Translations under genes and position numbers: made by a program
Assembly: GCA_023475715.1 (NCBI GenBank)
Contig: JAMCVO010000030.1
Coordinates: forward strand, 1-5,497
Reading direction: 5' to 3'
Length of the DNA stretch: 5,497 nt
Source of the DNA: Actinomycetota bacterium
GTDB lineage: Bacteria; Actinomycetota; Humimicrobiia; Humimicrobiales; Humimicrobiaceae
Notes under the pieces: generated by a model
Told to the model about the DNA's origin: nothing
The model's database searches: none
The model's input: only the letters and a program-made list of their open reading frames with translations
Shown here: piece after piece, positions 1 through 5,151 of the stretch
Position numbering within the stretch: the stretch's first letter is position 1
Layout: every line of letters starts with the position of its first letter

Positions 1-23
1 AAATAAGTTTAAATTCCACAAAA
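1..23. repeat. Inverted repeat, left copy (partner 201-223)
   Basis: The reverse complement of bases 1-23 is identical to 201-223, with no mismatch over 23 bases. The match breaks at base 24 against base 200. It may continue beyond the left edge, since base 1 pairs with 223. The copy lies inside the ATPase gene and supplies its apparent stop codon. It looks like a fold-back junction, either an amplification or assembly chimera or a genuine inversion. Confidence 0.9.
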
Positions 24-740
24 ATACTTAAGGATTGCTGTTTGCTTAATATCATATCTTTCAATCAAATCTCTAAACATCATGACATTAAAATACTCCT
101 GAAGGATTTTATTTTTAATTTCACTATCTATCCGAATAAGCTCGGGGAAACCTCCGCTGGATAAAAACTTTTCAAAGGTATTTATAATTGCTGAAACAGA
201 TTTTGTGGAATTTAAACTTATTTCTATATCTGAAAAATTTAAATATTCTTCAAAACTTAAAGGAAAAATTTCAAAATTTATACTTCTACCCCTGAGTGAA
301 GTCGAAATCTCTCTGCTTAGCAGTTTTGAGTTTGAACCTGTTATAAATATATTCTTTGAGATCTGTTCATATATCCTTCTCGTAAATTTTTCCCAATCGC
401 TTATATTCTGAATCTCATCAAACAAAAAATAACAATCACTCAAATTAATTCCCGGATATAATTCCTGGTATGATTCAATTATATTATTTAAAATAAAAGA
501 ATTTTTATCTATCCTTTCATCTTCAAAATTAAAATATAAGATATTATTTAACTTGATTTTTTGTTTTATTAATCTTGTTATTACACTATATAGTTGATAG
601 GTTTTACCACTTCTGCGCACACCTGTTAAAGCAATTATTTTTTTTGAATTTATCGGTATCTCTAAAAGTCTTGGCTTTGCAACAGGTATACTGCCTTCAT
701 GAAAATCGGTAATTAGATTTTTTATTAGCTCTTTCCTCAT
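9..740 (-). CDS. AAA_14/DUF4143-type ATP-binding protein, C-terminus lost at the window edge
   Basis: The 243-residue reading frame starts at ATG and is a P-loop ATPase of the kind usually annotated AAA_14 plus DUF4143. Visible motifs are Walker A GVRRSGKT (40-47), Walker B FLFDEIQ (about 105-111), a sensor-like ITGSNS (133-138), LRGR (149-152), FPLSFEEYL (159-167) and GGFPE (196-200). Family members usually run to about 380-450 residues, with the DUF4143 half following the point where this frame stops. The last residues (CGI) and the TAA lie in bases 1-23, which are an inverted copy of this gene's own codons 173-180. The stop is therefore probably not the natural end. The cellular role of the family is poorly defined; some members sit next to mobile or defence genes. 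The gene lies 93 bases downstream of the copper ATPase on the same strand, with no clear Shine-Dalgarno. The ATPase call is firm; the truncation is read from length and the repeat. Confidence 0.85.
   Translation of the reverse strand: MRKELIKNLITDFHEGSIPVAKPRLLEIPINSKKIIALTGVRRSGKTYQLYSVITRLIKQKIKLNNILYFNFEDERIDKNSFILNNIIESYQELYPGINLSDCYFLFDEIQNISDWEKFTRRIYEQISKNIFITGSNSKLLSREISTSLRGRSINFEIFPLSFEEYLNFSDIEISLNSTKSVSAIINTFEKFLSSGGFPELIRIDSEIKNKILQEYFNVMMFRDLIERYDIKQTAILKYFCGI
201..223. repeat. Inverted repeat, right copy (partner 1-23)
   Basis: This segment encodes residues ISLNSTK (174-180) of the minus-strand ATPase and fits its frame, so it appears to be the original copy. The copy at 1-23 is the displaced one. 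The centres are about 200 bases apart. Confidence 0.9.
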
Positions 741-743
741 AAT

Positions 744-784
744 AAGGAAATTATATTAATAAAGTTTCCTTTTGTAAAGGAAAT
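744..784. repeat. Palindrome with an extra half-site upstream of the ATPase gene
   Basis: Bases 765-783 form an inverted repeat: TTTCCTTT, the three-base loop TGT, then AAAGGAAA, giving eight perfect pairs. A further AAGGAAAT copy at 744-751 repeats the one at 777-784 exactly 33 bases away, about three helical turns. It sits in the 93-base gap between the copper ATPase stop and the ATPase start. It could be an operator for the ATPase gene or a weak hairpin that lowers read-through. No clean T-tract follows on the minus strand, so I do not call it a terminator. Confidence 0.4.
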
Positions 785-833
785 ATTTATACGGTCTTTC
801 TTCAATCCAGCTATTAATACATATATTTCATAA

Positions 834-3071
834 CTAAGTTTCTTTTAGTTTTGGTTCCACCCGTTTTAATAGCACTGCATTTGTTGCTACAATAATTGAA
901 GAAACAGACATAAGAAGAGCGGAAATTTCCGGTCTAAGCGACAATCCAAATGAGTTGTAGAATACTCCTGCTGCAACTGGTATTGCAAGGACATTATAAA
1001 TTGCCGCCCAGAAAAGATTTTCTTTCATTTTTCGCACTGTTGCTTTTGAAAGCTTTATTGCCTTAAGTATATCGAAAGGATCTGATTTCATCAGAACTAT
1101 ATCTGCAGTTTCTATTGCAACATCTGTGCCCGCACCAATTGCTATTCCTATATTGGCTTGTGCAAGTGCCGGGGCATCATTTATACCATCACCCACCATT
1201 GCTACAAACTTTCCCTCATCCTGGAGTTTTTTAATATAATTGGATTTATCAGATGGCAGGACTTCGGCAAAAACTCTGTCAATGCCAACTTCTTTTGCAA
1301 CGCTGTCTGCTATTATTTTATGATCGCCTGTAATCATAGCGGATTCAATTCCTAATCTTTTTAAGCCTTCAATTGCAGCTTTAGCGGTTTTCTTTATTTC
1401 ATCGGAAACAGACAAAACTCCAATTGCTCTGCCATCCAGAGATACAATACTTACGGTTTTCCCTTCCTGAAGCAGTTTTTCCGATATAACTTTTATGGCA
1501 GATAAATCAATTTTCTCATCATTTAAAAACCTAGATGTTCCCACTAAAACCTGCCTGCCGTCAATTTTAGCTTTTACCCCATGTCCTGAGACGGCTTCAA
1601 AGCCGCTTATATCCTGGGAAAGAGGTATATTTTGCTTTTTTGACTCACTGACTATAGCTTCACTGAAAGGATGCCGGGATAATTTCTGCGCTGATCCTGA
1701 AAAATACAGTAAGTCACTGGCCGAAATTCCTTCCATAGCAATTACATCTTTTACAACCGGCTTTCCTTCCGTTATGGTGCCTGTTTTATCAAGAACTATA
1801 GACTGGATTTTAGAAGTCTGCTCCAAAGTAGCTGCATCCTTTATTAAAATGTTGTTTCTGGCTCCAATTCCCGTGCCTACTGCAACTGCCGTTGGTGTAG
1901 CAAGCCCAAGAGCATCTGGACAGGCAATTACAATCGCAGATATTGCAAAAGTCAATGATGGCAGTAATCCTTTTGCACCAAATATGTACCAAGCTAAAAA
2001 TGTAAGCAGTCCTGCTCCAATTGCCAGTATAACCAAATAAGCAGCAGCCTTGTCAGCAATTCTCTGACCTGGAGCTTTTGAATTTTGTGCATGCTCGACT
2101 AATTTGATTATTTGAGCTAAAGCGGTATCACTTCCTGTTTGGGTTACCTTAAACTGCACAGAACCTGTTTTATTTATTGATCCGCCAATAACCTTATCAC
2201 CTGTTTTTTTATTAACAGGAATTGATTCTCCCGTTACCATAGACTGGTCTATTGTTGTTTCTCCATTTACTATTTCTCCATCTATGGGTATTTTGTCACC
2301 GGGCTTTGCAAGAACAATGTCACCAATACTTAGCTTGCTTGTTGGGATTATTACTTCTTTGCCTTCTTTTAGAATAGTTGCCTGAGGAGGAACCAGAGCT
2401 AATAATGTTCTCAGGGCATCGGATGTTCCACGACGTGATTTCATCTCCATCCAGTGGCCAAACAATACAAAGGTTATAAGCATTGCGGCTGCTTCAAAAA
2501 AAGTCTCGCCACCTGTGAATATGGTTATGAAAACACTGAATAAGTAGGCAGCCAGAACACCAGTTGAAATTAGCACGGACATGTTAAGTTTTTTATTTTT
2601 TATAGAATGATAAGCTCCGGTAATAAAAATAGAACCAGTCCAAAACACCACTGGAGTTGTAAGTATAAATAGAAGCCAATTTACAGGTACAGGGCTTGGA
2701 AGATTAATTTTGAATATGTTTACTGCAAGGGGTGAATAAAGCAGAATCGGAATTGAAAAAATCAGTGAAATCCAGAATCTTTTTGCCATATCTTTTTCCA
2801 TCTGCTTTGCCATTTGGGGATTTGTCATTGCTGCTTCGTGATCCTGATGGCTCATTTTTGTAATATTGCTGTGATCGTGCATTCCCTTAGCATGATGCTC
2901 ATGTGTTAACTTATTTTTCAAATTATATTCATATTGTTTTGCATCATTGGTGCAACCACAATTTACAGCTAATTCCTCTGCGTTACACGACAAACAATCC
3001 TTGCCGCATTTGCAATTATGATTTTGGATATGTTGTTCTTCGTTTATATAATGTGATTTATTTTGATACAT
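834..3071 (-). CDS. Heavy-metal (copper-type) P1B ATPase with CPD motif
   Basis: This is a membrane pump that exports a transition metal, most likely copper or silver, at the cost of ATP. Numbering is from a TTG at 3077; the ATG two codons later (3071) is taken as the start because no Shine-Dalgarno favours the TTG. The N-terminus has no classic HMA (GMTCxxC) domain. It carries six cysteines (22, 24, 28, 31, 40, 42) and a His/Met-rich stretch (about 60-95). Eight membrane segments are expected, near 101-118, 133-155, 165-187, 191-209, 343-366, 371-395, 687-707 and 718-737. Catalytic motifs are intact: TGES 282-285, DKTGT 430-434 with phosphorylated D430, HP 469-470, TGD 583-585, GDGxND 629-634. 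The metal-site motif in TM6 is CPD (386-388) rather than CPC or CPH. TM7 has YN (694-695) and TM8 MSVSS (723-727), nearer CopB-like than CopA-like pumps. Length (about 745) is normal. The P1B assignment is firm; the exact metal is inferred. Confidence 0.93.
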   Translation of the reverse strand: MYQNKSHYINEEQHIQNHNCKCGKDCLSCNAEELAVNCGCTNDAKQYEYNLKNKLTHEHHAKGMHDHSNITKMSHQDHEAAMTNPQMAKQMEKDMAKRFWISLIFSIPILLYSPLAVNIFKINLPSPVPVNWLLFILTTPVVFWTGSIFITGAYHSIKNKKLNMSVLISTGVLAAYLFSVFITIFTGGETFFEAAAMLITFVLFGHWMEMKSRRGTSDALRTLLALVPPQATILKEGKEVIIPTSKLSIGDIVLAKPGDKIPIDGEIVNGETTIDQSMVTGESIPVNKKTGDKVIGGSINKTGSVQFKVTQTGSDTALAQIIKLVEHAQNSKAPGQRIADKAAAYLVILAIGAGLLTFLAWYIFGAKGLLPSLTFAISAIVIACPDALGLATPTAVAVGTGIGARNNILIKDAATLEQTSKIQSIVLDKTGTITEGKPVVKDVIAMEGISASDLLYFSGSAQKLSRHPFSEAIVSESKKQNIPLSQDISGFEAVSGHGVKAKIDGRQVLVGTSRFLNDEKIDLSAIKVISEKLLQEGKTVSIVSLDGRAIGVLSVSDEIKKTAKAAIEGLKRLGIESAMITGDHKIIADSVAKEVGIDRVFAEVLPSDKSNYIKKLQDEGKFVAMVGDGINDAPALAQANIGIAIGAGTDVAIETADIVLMKSDPFDILKAIKLSKATVRKMKENLFWAAIYNVLAIPVAAGVFYNSFGLSLRPEISALLMSVSSIIVATNAVLLKRVEPKLKET

Positions 3072-3077
3072 TTTCAA

Positions 3078-3215
3078 CCATTTTTGTTAATAGATGAAAA
3101 AACAGAATATCTTTGAATAAAAACTTAAAAGATGTATTTAATCATATCGTCCGGTATTTCATTAAAATCCATTTTAAAGTTATGGTGCCGGTTGGTTTTT
3201 CCTTCTCGGTAGTTA
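3078..3215. other. 138-base gap between the Fe-S gene and the copper ATPase
   Basis: This gap separates two same-strand genes. I see no strong terminator, no convincing promoter, and no recognisable copper-responsive operator: neither the TACAnnTGTA type of CopY nor the GC-rich palindrome of CsoR. A 15-codon ATG frame on the minus strand (3125-3172) lies in it. The frame is open upstream to the end of the Fe-S gene, but no earlier start is available. Read-through transcription from the upstream pair is the simplest reading. Confidence 0.5.
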
Positions 3216-3914
3216 TTAAATCAGGTTTTTATCTTCATCATTAAATTTAACACTTATATGAGAGCCGTCACAAAATGGCTTGTTGTTAGATTTTCCACAT
3301 CTGCATAAAGTCATACGATTTCGTTTCTCATATTTGGTACCATCTGCAGATTCTGGTTCTATTCCACCTTTTAGCCAAATTGGTCCACTTACTTTTAGTT
3401 GAGGATCTTCTATAAGCTCTATTGATGGTTGAAATTTTTTTTCAAATCGTTTTTTTGTTTTTTTATCCCAGACAACTAATCTTCCTGATGGACAATTGCA
3501 TGCAGTCTTGATTGCAATTTTTCTTGCATCTAAATCATCAGATTTTTTAACATTATGCCATGTACCACCTGAGAGCTGACAGAATCTTGCATTGGAACAG
3601 AATTTTTTTGCATCCGAGAGGTCAAGTTTGGGTCCCTGAATGATTTCAGCCTGGTTCTCGTATCGTTTTTTGCTTGCTGTCTCTTCCCCATTAAAACCTA
3701 TTTTTATATGTGTTCCATCACAATATGGTTTGTTTTGGGATTTACCACACCTGCAAAGGGCATAGTTTTCTTGTCCTGGATATTTTTTCCCCTTTTTCCA
3801 TTTTTCAGGTTCATTACTGCTGCCAACAATTGAGATAACTTTAGATAATGGTAGTTTTCCTGAGACTAAATATGGCCCGTTCTTTGTAATAATTACTTTT
3901 TGATTAGGTTTCAC
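3216..3914 (-). CDS. Three-module iron-sulfur protein: CDGSH - divergent 4Fe-4S - CDGSH
   Basis: The 232-residue soluble protein holds two CDGSH modules that each bind a [2Fe-2S] cluster through three Cys and one His. The first uses C54, C56, C65 and H69 (CDGTH); the second uses C204, C206, C215 and H219 (CDGSH). Between them, about 95-185, is a region matching the divergent 4Fe-4S mono-cluster type (Fer4_19-like). It has C106, C112, C139 and C141, with the NARFCQLSGG and CPSGRLVVWD signatures, followed by the typical VSGPIWLKGGI and ESADG linker. No signal peptide or membrane segment is present. This architecture recurs in bacteria and archaea, presumably in electron transfer or Fe-S/redox homeostasis, but no defined reaction is known to me. 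The start is GTG; an in-frame TAA seven codons upstream, the stop of the preceding gene, prevents a longer frame. It ends in tandem TAA TAA. It is very likely co-transcribed with the small gene ahead of it. Confidence 0.92.
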   Translation of the reverse strand: MKPNQKVIITKNGPYLVSGKLPLSKVISIVGSSNEPEKWKKGKKYPGQENYALCRCGKSQNKPYCDGTHIKIGFNGEETASKKRYENQAEIIQGPKLDLSDAKKFCSNARFCQLSGGTWHNVKKSDDLDARKIAIKTACNCPSGRLVVWDKKTKKRFEKKFQPSIELIEDPQLKVSGPIWLKGGIEPESADGTKYEKRNRMTLCRCGKSNNKPFCDGSHISVKFNDEDKNLI

Positions 3915-3928
3915 AGATTTGCAAATCT
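3915..3928. repeat. Perfect 14-base palindrome abutting the GTG start of the Fe-S gene
   Basis: AGATTTGCAAATCT equals its own reverse complement and fills most of the 21-base gap between the two genes. It touches the GTG start codon, where a ribosome binding site would be expected, and no Shine-Dalgarno is visible there. As RNA, such a continuous palindrome could only form a short hairpin with few pairs. It may be a protein site or simply chance in AT-rich DNA. Confidence 0.45.
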
Positions 3929-3935
3929 TTTTATC

Positions 3936-4250
3936 TTATATCTCAAGAGGGGTATAATATTCAAAATTATGGCTCTGGACTATACCCTGCCATTTTTCTA
4001 TAAATTCTTTATTAACTTTTGGATCTTTTACTGCCTTATCAAAAAAGGTTTCCCAGGCTGCAAAACTATCCCATTGCCTTTCCAAAATAATTGTATTTGA
4101 CCAGTCACCCTGGCCACTCATACTCCTGTAAACCTTAAAAGGTGGTGAACCCAAACGTGTTGCATTCTCAACACGTTTTTTATGTAATTCTATTGCTTCA
4201 TTCCATTTACCGGGAATAACTTTTATTATTTCCCTTACTGTTAATTTCAT
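3936..4250 (-). CDS. Small dimeric alpha/beta-barrel protein (NIPSNAP/ABM-like)
   Basis: This 104-residue protein resembles the ferredoxin-like dimeric alpha/beta-barrel group, which includes NIPSNAP and antibiotic-biosynthesis-monooxygenase-like families. An N-terminal strand (VREIIKVIPGKW) leads into a basic helix (about 16-32). Then come a strand with VYRSMSGQGDW, a strand with TIILERQWDSFAAWE, a helix (about 66-88) and a C-terminal strand with FEYYTPLEI. That order (beta-alpha-beta-beta-alpha-beta) and the length suit the fold. There is no signal peptide and no cysteine. The start is well supported: ATG preceded by AGAAAGGAG five bases away. It is first in the minus-strand run, and its TAA lies in the same frame as the next gene, 21 bases upstream of that gene's GTG. 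The substrate is unknown; the family call rests on pattern alone. Confidence 0.7.
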   Translation of the reverse strand: MKLTVREIIKVIPGKWNEAIELHKKRVENATRLGSPPFKVYRSMSGQGDWSNTIILERQWDSFAAWETFFDKAVKDPKVNKEFIEKWQGIVQSHNFEYYTPLEI

Positions 4251-4255
4251 TTTTG

Positions 4256-4264
4256 CTCCTTTCT
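4256..4264 (-). promoter_or_regulatory. Strong Shine-Dalgarno for the alpha/beta-barrel gene
   Basis: Read on the minus strand, AGAAAGGAG ends five bases before the ATG at 4250. It is one of only two clear ribosome binding sites in the window and fixes this start. It suggests high translation of the first gene of the run. Confidence 0.85.
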
Positions 4265-4316
4265 AAATATTTCTTCCACTATTATGATATTTCACCTTTC
4301 AAAAGACTTAAATTTT

Positions 4317-4370
4317 TTAAGTATAATCCCAGCGGCACAATCCTAATCACTATTATTGATTATACCTTAA
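4317..4370. repeat. Imperfect inverted repeat in the divergent region
   Basis: TTAAGTATAATC (4317-4328) pairs with GATTATACCTTAA (4358-4370) with a single bulged base, around a 29-base loop. It lies about 70-120 bases upstream of the leftward start. It might be two half-sites for a regulator, but both arms are AT-rich and chance is possible. Confidence 0.35.
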
Positions 4371-4559
4371 ACAAGAGATATTAATATACATTTAAAACAA
4401 TATTCCTGGTAAAAATTAGATTTTAATTGCAATGGTTCTATCTTATTTGCCATAGAATTATCTTTTATAAGACCTTATATTGATATTATTATGTATTTTA
4501 CACTTACAATCTGGGCTATAATTGAAATTTTGATTTCAGGACCTTATAGTTTAAGTAAT

Positions 4560-4611
4560 AAAAACTTATAAAAAATAATAAGTGCAAAAAACAATAAAAA
4601 AACTTATAAAA
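4560..4611. repeat. 14-base direct repeat upstream of the PadR promoter
   Basis: AAAAACTTATAAAA occurs at 4560-4573 and again at 4598-4611, offset by 38 bases, just upstream of the -35 hexamer. The core TTATAA is palindromic. It could be a pair of binding sites or an UP-like A-tract region. Low complexity makes chance a real alternative. Confidence 0.4.
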
Positions 4612-4619
4612 TTACTTTA

Positions 4620-4649
4620 TTGACAATATATCCGTTTTCGATATATAAT
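4620..4649 (+). promoter_or_regulatory. Consensus sigma-70-type promoter for the PadR gene
   Basis: TTGACA at 4620-4625 and TATAAT at 4644-4649 match both consensus hexamers, with an 18-base spacer. Transcription would start about seven bases after the -10, near 4656-4659, essentially at the first ATG of the PadR gene. An inverted repeat overlaps the spacer and -10, as expected for a repressed promoter. Confidence 0.8.
4626..4646. promoter_or_regulatory. Candidate operator: 7-7-7 inverted repeat over the PadR promoter
   Basis: ATATATC (4626-4632) and GATATAT (4640-4646) are perfect inverted arms around seven bases (4633-4639). The site fills the spacer and covers the first three bases of the -10. 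PadR repressors bind inverted repeats and often control their own genes, so autoregulation is a sensible inference. The arms are simple AT sequence, which weakens the case. Confidence 0.5.
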
Positions 4650-4658
4650 ACAGATATA

Positions 4659-5012
4659 ATGAAACAAAAGCAATACATGCAAATATTAACTCCTTCTGTT
4701 TTTTATATTCTTCTGGCTCTTAGTGACAAAGAAAGACATGGTTATGAAATAATGAAACAGGTGAAATATGATTCAGATGGAAAAATAGAAATGGGGCCCG
4801 GAACATTATATGGGTCTATTAAGCGGATGATTGTTGACAGGTTAATTGAAGAAGCATATGAGAGGCCCGATCCGGAGTTTGATGACGAGAGACGAAGATA
4901 TTATCGTTTAACTGAATTTGGCAGAAAACAATTATCCATGGAACTAAATCGTTATGGAAATGCAATCAGGTTAGCAAGAGAAAAAAACTTATTATTAGGA
5001 CTGGAATTATAA
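4659..5012 (+). CDS. PadR-family transcriptional regulator
   Basis: This 117-residue DNA-binding protein has the PadR winged-helix signature. The sequence LTPSVFYILLALSDKERHGYEIM is followed by the recognition-helix motif MGPGTLYGSIKRM, a wing with RRYYRLTEFGRKQL, and a short C-terminal helix that would dimerise. It belongs to the short form of the family. Such proteins repress nearby transporter, membrane-stress or phenolic-acid genes and respond to small molecules; the ligand here is unknown. A longer frame exists from TTG at 4620, but that TTG is the promoter -35 hexamer. The ATG at 4659 or, less likely, the one at 4677 is therefore the start. Neither has a visible Shine-Dalgarno, and the promoter geometry suggests leaderless translation from 4659. 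It heads an apparent operon with the small ORF and membrane protein downstream. Confidence 0.9.
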   Translation: MKQKQYMQILTPSVFYILLALSDKERHGYEIMKQVKYDSDGKIEMGPGTLYGSIKRMIVDRLIEEAYERPDPEFDDERRRYYRLTEFGRKQLSMELNRYGNAIRLAREKNLLLGLEL

Positions 5013-5031
5013 AAATTTTCATGATTTGCTT

Positions 5032-5151
5032 ATGAGAGAAATAAAAGATAAAAAGTCAGATTGCAAGACTTTTAAATTATGGTTTAGAATTCTTAAAGAG
5101 CTGCCAGGTAGCTTATTTAAGGAACATTTAGAAAATATTAAAGGGGGGTGA
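5032..5151 (+). CDS. Small ORF, 39 residues, coupled to the membrane protein
   Basis: An ATG frame of 39 codons begins 19 bases after the PadR stop. Its TGA overlaps the GTG start of the next gene as GTGA, the usual sign of translational coupling. The product is basic and amphipathic, with one cysteine (11), a middle stretch KLWFRILKELPGSLF that could form a helix, and a Gly-Gly end. I recognise no family. It could be a true small protein, a coupling leader for the membrane protein, or a remnant of an N-terminal domain once fused to that protein. No Shine-Dalgarno precedes it. Position, not sequence similarity, is the main support. Confidence 0.5.
   Translation: MREIKDKKSDCKTFKLWFRILKELPGSLFKEHLENIKGG

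Larger units (their letters stand above)
4251..4619. other. Divergent AT-rich intergenic region with short repeats
   Basis: This 369-base spacer lies between the leftward run (from 4250) and the rightward PadR operon. It must hold the leftward promoter, but I could not find a hexamer pair with good spacing for it. Visible structure: an imperfect inverted repeat (4317-4328 with 4358-4370), a direct repeat GACCTTATA (4471-4479 and 4540-4548), a 14-base direct repeat (4560-4573 and 4598-4611), and a small hairpin TTCTAT...ATAGAA near 4436-4457. No coding frame, tRNA or recognisable riboswitch is seen. Confidence 0.6.

Noticed and set aside
9..40. Natural frameshift ending the ATPase gene
   Set aside because: A one-base shift in the T-run would extend the frame as FVEFKLI, which looked plausible. 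However, that sequence is itself the inverted copy of 201-223, so it is not the gene's true continuation.
205..411. 68-codon plus-strand frame inside the ATPase gene
   Set aside because: It is antisense to the P-loop ATPase and has no ribosome binding site or domain.
764..790. Rho-independent terminator after the copper ATPase
   Set aside because: The hairpin is AT-rich and no clean T-tract follows on the minus strand, so it is listed only as a palindrome.
1495..2040. 181-codon plus-strand frame opposite the copper ATPase
   Set aside because: It lies wholly antisense to a gene with intact catalytic motifs, and its product shows no recognisable domain. It is a shadow frame.
3069..3077. TTG at 3077 as the copper ATPase start
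   Set aside because: An ATG two codons later is equally placed and no Shine-Dalgarno supports the TTG. The difference is two residues and cannot be settled here.
3078..3215. Copper-responsive operator before the P1B ATPase
   Set aside because: I looked for TACAnnTGTA and CsoR-like GC-rich palindromes and found neither. The only repeated element is a short CCGGT, too small to call.
4620..4658. Upstream TTG start adding 13 residues to the PadR protein
   Set aside because: The TTG is the first part of a perfect -35 hexamer and the added codons span the -10. They would not be transcribed from this promoter, and the PadR fold begins after 4659.
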